Shown: positions 9,210 to 16,426, counted from the first letter of the stretch. The stretch is DNA of 64,000 nucleotides from Sulfurospirillum cavolei (GCF_000813325.1 NZ_BBQE01000005.1); one strand, 5' to 3'. The notes: generated from the letters alone by a model not told the origin. Numbers and translations are program-made.

Positions 9210-10247
9210 TTATAGCTTCATTATACTTATCATTGCCTCTTTGCTTCCGTGTTCTAAAAGCGTTCGAAGTTTCGTGGCACGTTCGAAAAAAACCTCTTGA
9301 TCGGTTTGCTCGTAAACGTGAAGCAAGTTGTCCGCATAGACTTCTTCTTGAAGCAACTCTACATGTAAAGGCTCCTCTTGTTCAAAATCAAACAAAATAT
9401 TCGCCAATCCGACATGTTTGAGCTTGACAAATTGCTTCGCAATCCAATAATCAAACGCTTTGGCTTTGTACGCCAACACGAAAGGCACTCCCACAAGAGC
9501 CGCTTCCAAGGTCGCCGTTCCCGAACAGACAAACGCGAACTCGCTTTGTAAAAACGCGTCGTACGTATTGCGTGAAATTTTAAACATACCCAAATCCCCG
9601 TATATATCGACGATTTCCCGATACGTAAAATGCGCCGGAATGACCAGAAGCTTCTCTTTATCCTCGATTTTTGCCGCAAGTTCTTTGTAGATAGGCAATA
9701 AAGCCCTTATCTCACTCTTGCGGCTTCCGGGCAGAAAGGCGATCGTTCCCGTTTTTTCATGGCGTATCTTGAAGTGCGGTATCTCGTCCAACAAGGGATT
9801 GCCCACATACGTCGATTTGGTATAACATAAATTCTCAAACGGAAAAATCGACGCCAAAATATCACAATATTTCTCCAATTTCGCCGCGCGTTTAGGTCTC
9901 CAAGCCCATACTTTCGGCAAAATGTAATAAATGATCTGGACGTTCGGATTGATCGTTTTAATCGCTTTTGCCAAAGGTAAATTAAAAGCCGGAGAGTCGA
10001 TCAGCAAAACCTTATCCACAAAAAAACTCATACGCGCCATCACTTTAATCGCCCGTTTCGCCTCGCGAATTTTAGGAAGTGCATCCAAAAAACCCATAAT
10101 CGAAAAAGCACCGGAAGACAAAAACGGCTTCCCGAAACGCTCGTCGAAAATACCGAAAATTTCACAGGACTCCAAGCCTTCTAAAATAGGTTCGAGATGC
10201 AAATTTGCGGAGGGTTCCAATGCCGAGATTAAAAGTTTCAAACGCAT
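9210..10247 (-). CDS. lpxB: Lipid-A-disaccharide synthase
   Basis: LpxB glycosyltransferase, 345 residues, which joins UDP-diacylglucosamine and lipid X at the inner membrane. Family segments are ALEPSANLHLEPIL at the N-terminus, YYILPKVWAWRPKRAAKL, FLPGSRKSEI, and CSGTATLEAALVGVPFVLAYK in the nucleotide-binding half. It is the first gene of the array lpxB-greA-argC-metallophosphatase-cheV-cheA-cheW and is divergent from surE. The ribosome site AGAAGG is unusually close to ATG. An ACATGTAA site at 9361 gives EPLHVELL. Confidence 0.94.
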   Translation of the reverse strand: MRLKLLISALEPSANLHLEPILEGLESCEIFGIFDERFGKPFLSSGAFSIMGFLDALPKIREAKRAIKVMARMSFFVDKVLLIDSPAFNLPLAKAIKTINPNVQIIYYILPKVWAWRPKRAAKLEKYCDILASIFPFENLCYTKSTYVGNPLLDEIPHFKIRHEKTGTIAFLPGSRKSEIRALLPIYKELAAKIEDKEKLLVIPAHFTYREIVDIYGDLGMFKISRNTYDAFLQSEFAFVCSGTATLEAALVGVPFVLAYKAKAFDYWIAKQFVKLKHVGLANILFDFEQEEPLHVELLQEEVYADNLLHVYEQTDQEVFFERATKLRTLLEHGSKEAMISIMKL

Positions 10248-10338
10248 ACCTTCTTTTTTGTATAAGTCTATACAAAAATCTCTTAAAAATAGACGCGCCT
10301 TGGAGCTTTAAACGAAGTCTACTATAAGCCCGTTTCGT

Positions 10339-10344
10339 TATAAT
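10339..10344 (+). promoter_or_regulatory. -10 box (TATAAT) of surE
   Basis: TATAAT lies 26 bp before the ATG at 10370. It overlaps a possible upstream in-frame start at 10343, which would therefore not be in the transcript. Confidence 0.55.
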
Positions 10345-10369
10345 GGTTTTAAAAAAGACAGGTCTTTTC

Positions 10370-11155
10370 ATGAAACGTATTTTAATTACCAACGACGACG
10401 GATTTGAAAGTCCGGGCTTACATGCGCTTGCACGCGCGCTTCGTCCTTTAGGGCATGTCACGATCGTAGCTCCCACCACCGAAAAATCGGCATGCGGACA
10501 CTCTTTAACCTTAACGCGTCCGCTTCGTTTTATCTCCATTAGCGACGATTTTTTTAAACTCGACGACGGCACGCCGACCGATTGCATTTACCTCTCGCTC
10601 AACGCACTTTTTGAAGGAGAGAGCAAACCCGATCTGATCGTTAGCGGCATCAACAAAGGCTCAAACCTCGGTGAAGACATCACCTACAGCGGTACGGCGA
10701 GCGCGGCAATGGAAGGCGCACTTCACGGCGTTCCGTCCATCGCGATTTCGCAAGTTTACAAAGGTAGCCCCCAAAACATCGAATTGACGCACGGCTATGA
10801 TTTGGCGGAGCGCGTCGTGTACGATCTTTCCAAAAAGATTTTGGAAAAAACCTTTCCTTTGAACGAACGTCGCTTTTTAAACGTCAACGTGCCGCCGTTG
10901 AAACCCGAAGAGTGCAAAGGCTATAAAATCACGCGCGCGGGATACCGTATGTACGGAAACGACGCGCATCTGCACCGCAATCCCAGAGGCGAAGAGTTCT
11001 ACTGGCTGGGCGTTCACACGCTGGAGTGGAAAAAAGGAGCACTTAGCGACTGCGATTTGAGTGCTATCGAAGAGGGCTACGTCTCGATTACGCCGATTCA
11101 ACTCGATATGACCGCGCACGATGAACTTGAAGCCTTAAAAGAGTGGATAAGATAA
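10370..11155 (+). CDS. surE: 5'-nucleotidase SurE
   Basis: SurE survival-protein phosphatase, 261 residues, which dephosphorylates nucleoside 5'- and 3'-monophosphates. Metal-site motif ITNDDGFESPG (D9, D10) is followed by VAPTTEKSACGHSLT, GTPTDCIYL and VSGINKGSNLGEDITYSGT with the metal-binding Asn. The start is ATG at 10370, since 10343 lies in the -10 box. Its stop overlaps the tcdA start by one base (TAATG), implying translational coupling. SurE followed by a ThiF-family gene is also a Campylobacter order, as I recall. Confidence 0.95.
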   Translation: MKRILITNDDGFESPGLHALARALRPLGHVTIVAPTTEKSACGHSLTLTRPLRFISISDDFFKLDDGTPTDCIYLSLNALFEGESKPDLIVSGINKGSNLGEDITYSGTASAAMEGALHGVPSIAISQVYKGSPQNIELTHGYDLAERVVYDLSKKILEKTFPLNERRFLNVNVPPLKPEECKGYKITRAGYRMYGNDAHLHRNPRGEEFYWLGVHTLEWKKGALSDCDLSAIEEGYVSITPIQLDMTAHDELEALKEWIR

Positions 11156-11799
11156 TGGAAGATCGTTTCACAAGAGTTCGCCGTGTTTTCGGCGAGGACT
11201 TTGAGAAACTTCAAAAAGCCAATGTTCTTCTTCTAGGCGTGGGCGGTGTCGGAAGCGTCTGCTTGGACGCACTGTTTCGCACCGGCATTGGACGCATCAC
11301 CATCGTTGATGACGATGTATACGACATTACCAACCAAAACCGCCAACTAGGAAGCGAAGCGGTAGGTGAAGTCAAAGTCTTGCACCTTGCTTCACTTTAC
11401 CCAAATGTGACACCTATTCACGCTCTCATTACACCCGAGTGGGTGGAACAGTTTGACTTTTCGCCTTTTGATCTTGTCATTGACGCTATTGACGATATGC
11501 CCGCCAAAGTCGCCGTAGCGCACAAAGTGAGCGAAAAACTTTTCAGCTCCAGCGGCAGTGCCAAAAAACTAAACCCCACCCGCATTCGCACCGCTTCCAT
11601 CTGGAAAACGCACGGCGATGCGCTGGCAAAAAAGATGCGTTACGAACTTAAAAAAAGCGGCTTTAGCGGAGATTTTTTAACCGTTTTTTCTGACGAAGAG
11701 CCTACATGTAAAGAGTTAGGAAGCCTGATGTGCGTTACTGGCGCATTTGGCTTGACGCTCGCTTCGCTTGCGATTCGCAAGATTACGGGGAGAATGTAA
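11155..11799 (+). CDS. tcdA: tRNA threonylcarbamoyladenosine dehydratase (TcdA/ThiF family)
   Basis: E1-like ATP-dependent enzyme of 214 residues. The nucleotide motif LLGVGGVGS lies at 26-34; TIVDDDVYDITNQNRQ and SSGSAKKLNPTRIR match TcdA (CsdL), which cyclises t6A37 to ct6A in tRNAs. The family is close to MoeB and ThiF, but there is no sulfur-carrier partner gene here, and the AKKLNPTRI segment favours TcdA. ATG at 11155 overlaps the surE stop. An ACATGTAA site at 11704 is read as PTCKE. CpG frequency seems to fall within this gene, where the accessory block begins. Confidence 0.82.
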   Translation: MEDRFTRVRRVFGEDFEKLQKANVLLLGVGGVGSVCLDALFRTGIGRITIVDDDVYDITNQNRQLGSEAVGEVKVLHLASLYPNVTPIHALITPEWVEQFDFSPFDLVIDAIDDMPAKVAVAHKVSEKLFSSSGSAKKLNPTRIRTASIWKTHGDALAKKMRYELKKSGFSGDFLTVFSDEEPTCKELGSLMCVTGAFGLTLASLAIRKITGRM

Positions 11800-11819
11800 G
11801 TTTCCTTTCTTTGGCTTTC

Positions 11820-12263
11820 TTATACCAAAACTCGTTCCTCCGATACTTCATTTATAACAATGGGGTTGGAAAAATCCGCTTGCTTGTCCAAAGCAAGGGG
11901 AATGAGCCATCTTAAATTGGGAACAATCGCATCAGGGATTTTGCTCGTCTCTACAAGACAAACCTCTTCTTTCTCAACCGTCTTAGCCTCATAGGCAAGG
12001 TCAGAATAAGCAAAATAGACATCCAGTTCATAATAGTTAGGGCGGTAAATTTTGGCATAACACGTCCATTGCTCCCGTGCGATGAGCACGCCCGTTTCTT
12101 CTTCAAACTCTCTTGCCATTGCGTCGCATGATAATTCATTTTTTTCAATTTTCCCACCAACGCCGTTGAGTAAACCTTCTTGCCATTTTGGGTTGAGTTT
12201 TTTGATTAGCACGACATGCGTAGCGTCTTTGGAAAATAAAAAACCCGTAACATACTTTTTCAC
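11820..12263 (-). CDS. Nudix hydrolase
   Basis: Nudix pyrophosphohydrolase, about 147 residues, substrate unknown. The Nudix box GX5EX7REUXEEXGU is complete (GKIEKNE then REFEEETGV; about residues 37-59). GTG at 12263 is the chosen start because AAAAGG lies 6 nt before it; an in-frame TTG six bases upstream abuts that site. It is convergent with tcdA and stands outside the conserved backbone order, in a stretch with few CpG. An (8-oxo)-dGTP or NADH-type substrate cannot be told from sequence. Confidence 0.85.
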   Translation of the reverse strand: MKKYVTGFLFSKDATHVVLIKKLNPKWQEGLLNGVGGKIEKNELSCDAMAREFEEETGVLIAREQWTCYAKIYRPNYYELDVYFAYSDLAYEAKTVEKEEVCLVETSKIPDAIVPNLRWLIPLALDKQADFSNPIVINEVSEERVLV

Positions 12264-12290
12264 GTTCAACCTTTTAGATTCATTTTATCT

Positions 12291-12304
12291 CTTTACATGT
12301 AAAG
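12291..12304. repeat. 14-bp palindrome containing TTACATGTAA
   Basis: CTTTACATGTAAAG is a perfect palindrome centred on the overrepresented motif, placed between the Nudix gene and the unknown gene upstream of it. It has no T-tail. It is one of five perfect TTACATGTAA copies in the window. Confidence 0.7.
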
Positions 12305-12312
12305 ATAATAAC

Positions 12313-12840
12313 CTACAATGCCATCAACGATTCTTTAACGCAAGCGATGCGTTTGGTGATGTCTTTTCCCTCTTTATCCATAAAATCAATTTGTATCTTG
12401 TAGGCCAAATCAGCTCCCTTGTAAAAACTAAATACCAAATACCCTGCATAGAGTTTTGCTTCTTTGGTTTTTTTCCCGGGATCTAAGGGGTCGTTTTCGT
12501 AAAGTAATACATGCAAACGAGGTGCGTCTTGCGATGAAGCGTTCCCAAACTCCTTTAGCATATCATTGCGAACGGCTTCAAGGTCTAAAATTTCAAACAG
12601 TTTTGAAGGCGAATAGTGGGCTTTTTGCGTTTCAATCTCCAAAAAAACACCTTTTGAGCGAATCGTTTCTTTCAAAGCTTTGACCTCTTCTTGGAGGTAA
12701 ATACGTTCAAACACGACCGTTTCTTTGTGGCATTCAAGGCGCATCGCACGACAACCGCTTTTGGTAGCCTGCGTATAAATAGCATGGCTTAAGAGCAATA
12801 TAACTCCAAATCCTAGTACAAAACCAAGCTTTTTAAGCAT
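12313..12840 (-). CDS. Unknown protein with N-terminal membrane anchor or signal
   Basis: Not recognised; 175 residues. Residues 4-22 are hydrophobic (GFVLGFGVILLLSHAIY), a signal peptide or anchor. A charged region likely to be helical (about 45-70) and an alpha/beta-like part (RLHVLLYENDPLDP, YLVFSFYKGADLAYKIQI) follow. Three Cys (30, 37 and one near the C-terminus) could form disulfides if it is periplasmic. It has its own promoter, with a minus-strand TATAAT at 12882-12877, divergent from the DUF134 gene; the 10-bp palindrome AACATATGTT lies where its transcript would begin. Joint control with the ORP-like genes is possible but unproven. Confidence 0.65.
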   Translation of the reverse strand: MLKKLGFVLGFGVILLLSHAIYTQATKSGCRAMRLECHKETVVFERIYLQEEVKALKETIRSKGVFLEIETQKAHYSPSKLFEILDLEAVRNDMLKEFGNASSQDAPRLHVLLYENDPLDPGKKTKEAKLYAGYLVFSFYKGADLAYKIQIDFMDKEGKDITKRIACVKESLMAL

Positions 12841-12860
12841 TTTTAGTCCTCTTTATTATG

Positions 12861-12882
12861 AACATATGTTAAAAAAATTATA
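12861..12882 (-). promoter_or_regulatory. Promoter and palindrome of the unknown gene
   Basis: On the minus strand TATAAT reads from 12882 to 12877. The perfect palindrome AACATATGTT (12861-12870) lies 7 bp downstream, over the expected transcription start, a usual place for a repressor site. Its regulator is unknown; the DUF134 gene next door is a candidate. Confidence 0.4.
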
Positions 12883-12934
12883 CCCTCATCACTTCTACAT
12901 GTCAATGACACACGATAACTATTTTTGAGCATAT

Positions 12935-12978
12935 GTGCATTATAATCCTTGACATTATGCACTTAAGTGTATTATAAT
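12935..12978 (+). promoter_or_regulatory. Strong sigma70 promoter of the DUF134 operon with operator-like palindrome
   Basis: TTGACA (12949-12954) and TATAAT (12973-12978) are both perfect and 18 bp apart, rare in this window. The spacer holds the perfect palindrome CACTTAAGTG (12960-12969), and GTGCAT (12935-12940) with ATGCAC (12957-12962) form an inverted repeat that spans the -35 box. A repressor there would block polymerase. A second TATAAT lies at 12941-12946. Confidence 0.65.
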
Positions 12979-13007
12979 AATCCCAATCTATTCAAAAGTG
13001 AGACCTT

Positions 13008-13457
13008 ATGGCACGCAATCCAAAAGCAAGAGCGATTAGTCATCCTCCCTTATTTACAACCTTTAAACCCGCAGGCGTTGTAGGCACGAAGCTAACAACC
13101 ATCACACTTGAGCTGGATGAGTATGAAGCGATTCGCTTAGCGGATTATGAAGGGCTTGAACATGAAAAAGCCTCTGATGCCATGGGTATTTCTCGATCAA
13201 CCTTCACCAGACTCGTGGAACGTGCCCGTAAAAAAATGGCTTTGATGCTGGTTGAAGGTTCTAAACTGGTCATTGATGGAGGAAGCGTTCATTTTAAAGA
13301 AAATGTTTATCAGTGCAAAGCATGCAACCATCGCTTTAGAGCGAGTATTTTGGAAGAAAAAAAAGAGTGTCCTCTGTGCCATTCAAGCGAACTTGTAGAT
13401 TTTGCCAAGGGTTTTGGGCATGGAGTATGTTGTCATGCAAAAAAGGAAAAAGAATGA
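13008..13457 (+). CDS. DUF134 (UPF0251) DNA-binding protein
   Basis: DUF134 protein, 149 residues, probably the regulator of this operon. After a family N-terminus (RNPKARAI, PAGVVGTKL) comes a sigma70-region-4-like helix-turn-helix (about 49-75, GISRSTFTRLVERARKKMA). The C-terminus holds a zinc ribbon (C103/C106 and C121/C124) and ends in a His/Cys-containing tail (GHGVCCHAKK) that could sense metal or redox state. It is first in the five-gene set, and its stop overlaps the next ATG (ATGA). DUF134 genes are known next to NifX-type and MinD-ferredoxin genes in anaerobes. Regulatory function is inferred. Confidence 0.88.
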   Translation: MARNPKARAISHPPLFTTFKPAGVVGTKLTTITLELDEYEAIRLADYEGLEHEKASDAMGISRSTFTRLVERARKKMALMLVEGSKLVIDGGSVHFKENVYQCKACNHRFRASILEEKKECPLCHSSELVDFAKGFGHGVCCHAKKEKE

Positions 13458-14320
13458 AAATAGCCATTGCCAGTGGCAAAGGTGGAACGGGGAAAACAAC
13501 CCTTTCCACCAACCTTGCCGCTTTTTTAGGAGAGCACGAAGCTGTCGTGCTTGTTGATTTGGACGTGGAAGAGCCAAACTCTAACCTTTTTTTAAACAAA
13601 GAGTTGTTAAAAAAAGAGGATAAAATGAAGATGATTCCTCGTTGGGATAGCACTTCATGCACTTTGTGTGCGGATTGTGTCCAAAACTGCAATTTCAACG
13701 CTTTGCTTTGCATTGCCAATGAAATTTTAGTCTTCCCCAATCTCTGCCACAGTTGCTACGCCTGTTCGGAGCTTTGCCCGACAGGCTCACTCCCGATGGA
13801 GCCTCAAAAAATGGGGGAACTCAGCCATTTTCTAGCAAACAACATTGAGTTTGTGGAAGGGCGTTTAAACATCGGGGAAGAGCAAGCCGTCTCCTTAATT
13901 GCTCAGACTAAAAAATACGTTGATGTGCATTTTGAGGAAGAAAGCATCAAAATTTTTGATTCACCTCCAGGGACTTCTTGCCCCGTCATTGAGGCGATTA
14001 AAGATGCGGATTTTGTTATTTTAGTGACCGAACCTACCCCTTTTGGTTTGCACGATTTAACGTTAGCGGTAGAAACCACACGCATTTTGAAGAAACATTT
14101 TGGCGTGGTCATTAACCGTTATGGCATGGGAAATGACGATGTTGTGAACTATTGTCAAAGAGAATGTATCCCTATTTTAGGAAAAATTCCTCACCTTGTT
14201 GAAGCGGCAAAGCTCTATTCGGCAGGGAAACTCATCTACCAAGAGATTCCTTCCTTTAAAGATGAAATTGAAAACATCGCTTTACATGTAAAGAACTTCT
14301 CACAAGGAGTGGGACAATGA
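13454..14320 (+). CDS. MinD/Mrp-type ATPase with ferredoxin insert (first copy)
   Basis: P-loop ATPase of the MinD superfamily with an inserted 2[4Fe-4S] domain (COG1149 type), 288 residues. The deviant Walker A motif SGKGGTGKTT (7-16) has the signature Lys. The insert has C69-C72-C75-C79 and C98-C101-C104-C108, the classical CxxCxxCxxxC pairs, and the switch region is DSPPGTSCPV. ATG at 13454 is chosen because it starts at Walker A and overlaps the DUF134 stop by 4 bp. Homologues are found in pairs in the ORP complex of Desulfovibrio and in other NifX-linked sets, where they may assemble or insert a metal cluster. That function is inferred here. Confidence 0.9.
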   Translation: MKIAIASGKGGTGKTTLSTNLAAFLGEHEAVVLVDLDVEEPNSNLFLNKELLKKEDKMKMIPRWDSTSCTLCADCVQNCNFNALLCIANEILVFPNLCHSCYACSELCPTGSLPMEPQKMGELSHFLANNIEFVEGRLNIGEEQAVSLIAQTKKYVDVHFEEESIKIFDSPPGTSCPVIEAIKDADFVILVTEPTPFGLHDLTLAVETTRILKKHFGVVINRYGMGNDDVVNYCQRECIPILGKIPHLVEAAKLYSAGKLIYQEIPSFKDEIENIALHVKNFSQGVGQ

Positions 14321-15195
14321 AAGAGATCGTGGTTATTTCAGGCAAAGGCGGCACGGGTAAAACCTCCATTACCGCCGCATTGGCGAGTTTAGCCCAAGAA
14401 TCGTGCGTGGTGGTGGATTGTGATGTGGATGCTGCGGATATGCACCTTTTACTTCAACCTGATTTTGCACACAAAGAGGATTTTTACAGCGGATTACTGG
14501 CGCACATTGATGAAAACACCTGCCGAAATTGCGGACGATGTGCAAAGGTGTGCCGTTTTGATGCGATTGTTTTGCGAAACGGTCGCTACGTTGTTGATGA
14601 GCTCTCGTGCGAGGGGTGTGGCTACTGTGAAAAAGTGTGCCGTCCTCATGCGATTTCGATGAATGAACGCTTGGCAGGAGCATGGTTTGCTTCTCAAACC
14701 AAATACGGAAGCGACATGGTACATGCCAAGCTTGGTATTGGAGCGGAAAATTCTGGCAAGTTGGTCGCTAAAGTGAAAAAAGAGGGCAAAGCCATCGCCT
14801 TGGCAAAAAATAAATCGTTGATGATTGTCGATGGCTCACCTGGCATCGGTTGTCCCGTGGTCTCTTCACTCAGCGGTGCTCATTTTGCCTTGCTCGTGAC
14901 GGAACCAACGCTTTCTGGTTTGCACGATTTGAAACGGGTCTATGAAGTCGTGAAAAAATTTCGCATCAAAGCGGGGTGCATCATCAACAAATCCGACCTA
15001 AACCCTGAAGTGCGTGAACAAATTGAAGCCTTTTTGAGGGAAGAATCTATCTTACATGTAAAGAATATTCCCTACAACAAAGCCTTTACACAAGCGATGG
15101 TGGAAGCAAAAACCATCACCGAATACACCGATGCACCTTTAAAAAAATTACTTGAAGAGAGTTTTGAAACCATAAAAAAGACATTAGGAGTCTAA
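14317..15195 (+). CDS. MinD/Mrp-type ATPase with ferredoxin insert (second copy)
   Basis: Second MinD-ferredoxin ATPase, 292 residues, overlapping the first by 4 bp (ATGA). Walker A is SGKGGTGKTS (8-17). The eight Fe-S cysteines fall at exactly the same residue numbers as in the first copy (69, 72, 75, 79, 98, 101, 104, 108), though the flanking sequence differs, so this is an old duplication kept as a pair. The switch region is DGSPGIGCPV. The two probably act as a heterodimer. Both carry TTACATGTAA near the C-terminus, read as LHVKN. A role in loading a metal cluster on the NifX-like partners is inferred from the family. Confidence 0.9.
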   Translation: MKEIVVISGKGGTGKTSITAALASLAQESCVVVDCDVDAADMHLLLQPDFAHKEDFYSGLLAHIDENTCRNCGRCAKVCRFDAIVLRNGRYVVDELSCEGCGYCEKVCRPHAISMNERLAGAWFASQTKYGSDMVHAKLGIGAENSGKLVAKVKKEGKAIALAKNKSLMIVDGSPGIGCPVVSSLSGAHFALLVTEPTLSGLHDLKRVYEVVKKFRIKAGCIINKSDLNPEVREQIEAFLREESILHVKNIPYNKAFTQAMVEAKTITEYTDAPLKKLLEESFETIKKTLGV

Positions 15196-15196
15196 T

Positions 15197-15535
15197 ATGA
15201 AAATCGCCTTTACAACAAAAGAGCCCTCATGGGATTCGATGATGGAAGCACGTTTTGGACGTGCGGAATATGTGTTAATTTACGATGAACAAAGCGGTCA
15301 AATCACCTTTTACGACAACCGTGAAATCGTCAATCAAGAACACGGAGCAGGTCCAAAGATGGTAAAAGCAATGGCGGATTTGGGTGTTGATGTCATCATC
15401 ACAGGCAATGGACCGGGAGAAAATGCCCGTGCGGTCTTAGCACAAATGAAAACGGTCATTTACGTCGGTGCGGGGGAGTTAAGTGTCGCCGAGGCGTACA
15501 AAGCGTACCAAAATAACACCTTGGAAAAGTTTTAG
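15197..15535 (+). CDS. NifX/NifB-C domain protein (dinitrogenase iron-molybdenum cofactor family), first copy
   Basis: Small alpha/beta protein of 112 residues, Pfam Nitro_FeMo-Co type (COG1433). Typical features are an N-terminal MKIAFTTKE strand, ARFGRAEYVLIYD, a central HGAGPKMVKAMADLGVDVIITG and GPGENARAVL. Family members such as NifX, the NifB C-domain and orange protein (ORP) bind metal-sulfur clusters. It starts 1 bp after the second ATPase stop. It is probably the client of the two Fe-S ATPases; there is no nif gene nearby, so nitrogenase cofactor work is unlikely from this window alone. Confidence 0.87.
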   Translation: MKIAFTTKEPSWDSMMEARFGRAEYVLIYDEQSGQITFYDNREIVNQEHGAGPKMVKAMADLGVDVIITGNGPGENARAVLAQMKTVIYVGAGELSVAEAYKAYQNNTLEKF

Positions 15536-15585
15536 CCAAGCAGTGTTAAAATAAGTGTGACAAAAAATAAATAAAAGGATAAATT

Positions 15586-15951
15586 ATGATTATTGTTTTT
15601 CCGACAATGAAAGAAGACGGGTTAAGCGCTAAACGAGGAGCTCACTTCGGTCGAGCCAATTTTTACACGGTCATTAATGTTGAAGAAAATATCGTTAAAG
15701 AAATTACGATCCATAAAAATCCGGGACATGTTACGGGAGCATGTGCAGATGCCGTTACCAACATTCAGTCTTTAGGCGCCGATGCGCTGATTGTTTCCGG
15801 TATCGGCGGCGAACCTTTAAAAAAGTTTTTAGCAGTCGGTATTGATGTCTATTTTGACGATAAAAATGAAGTTTTAGAAGACTCTTTACGTGCCTTTTTA
15901 GCAGGAAACGTTGCTAAAATCGATCCTAATCATACATGTAGCCACCATTAA
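15586..15951 (+). CDS. NifX/NifB-C domain protein, second copy, with Cys/His tail
   Basis: Second protein of the dinitrogenase iron-molybdenum cofactor family, 121 residues: FPTMKEDGLSAKRGAHFGRA, then HVTGACADAV, SLGADALIVSGIGGEPL. It differs from the first copy in the loop GACADA and in a C-terminal metal-ligand-like tail NHTCSHH. The 50-bp gap before it contains AAAGGA for ribosome binding and a possible TAAAAT box (15545-15550), so it may also be transcribed alone. It is richer in CpG (about 7 per 100 bp by hand count) than the DUF134 gene. A terminator follows. Confidence 0.87.
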   Translation: MIIVFPTMKEDGLSAKRGAHFGRANFYTVINVEENIVKEITIHKNPGHVTGACADAVTNIQSLGADALIVSGIGGEPLKKFLAVGIDVYFDDKNEVLEDSLRAFLAGNVAKIDPNHTCSHH

Positions 15952-15957
15952 ATTCAG

Positions 15958-15983
15958 AAGGCTACGCCCTGTAGCCTTTTTTT
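15958..15983 (+). terminator. Terminator of the ORP-like operon
   Basis: Perfect 8-bp stem AAGGCTAC/GTAGCCTT with a 5-nt loop (15966-15970), followed by a run of T. It closes the plus-strand operon and abuts the stop of the convergent Sua5 gene, so it may serve both strands. Confidence 0.92.
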
Positions 15984-16422
15984 ACCGTAATTTCCTCATC
16001 TTTTCTTTTCCGAGTTTGAAAATCTTTGAGGGTTTGTCTTCAAAAAAACCTTTACATGTAAACACAACGACGTCTGCTTTTTCGATGGCAAAGGCTTCAT
16101 CAAAGCCCTTTCCGCTGGGGTTGGACGAGGTGGAATAACTCCATGTCAGTTTTCCTAAAAACTGCAAGTGATCTTTGTCTTGAATCACGCGAATCGCCAG
16201 TCCACACGGATAGGCAAAGGTGGTTTTTTTAGCTCTTCGGATACGGTTTTTATGCTCTTTTGGAATGCGGGTAAAGGTGCGAAGTGTGTGTAAGCTGTCC
16301 ACGCTCATCAAAAACGGTTTACCGTTTGGGCGGTTTTTGATGGTTGCTAATGCCACGGCATTTTGGGAGAGAAACCCCGCCGTTGTCTCCGTTTGCGCTA
16401 GATAAACAAGGTCGGGGTTCAT
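15982..16422 (-). CDS. Sua5/YciO/YrdC family protein (TsaC-like)
   Basis: Short YrdC-like protein, 146 residues from ATG at 16422 (4 bp after the carB stop). The N-terminus MNPDLVYLAQTETTAGFLS matches the family start. IKNRPNGKPFLMSV corresponds to the K-R-P...K substrate motif, and SSNPSGK to the SxN motif. The full-length family (TsaC) makes threonylcarbamoyl-AMP for t6A37 of tRNA. This short form is typical of Campylobacterota and may be the only one, or a paralogue. It is a plausible partner of TcdA, which acts on t6A. CpG is low compared with carB next to it. Confidence 0.75.
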   Translation of the reverse strand: MNPDLVYLAQTETTAGFLSQNAVALATIKNRPNGKPFLMSVDSLHTLRTFTRIPKEHKNRIRRAKKTTFAYPCGLAIRVIQDKDHLQFLGKLTWSYSTSSNPSGKGFDEAFAIEKADVVVFTCKGFFEDKPSKIFKLGKEKMRKLR

Positions 16423-16426
16423 GGTT

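Noticed and set aside
13367..13453. Upstream extension of the first MinD-type ATPase
   Set aside because: It lies inside the DUF134 gene; the Walker A motif begins at the ATG overlapping the DUF134 stop.
13336..13740. A 134-codon frame opposite the DUF134 and first ATPase genes
   Set aside because: Antisense to two well-supported genes with family motifs; no motif of its own.
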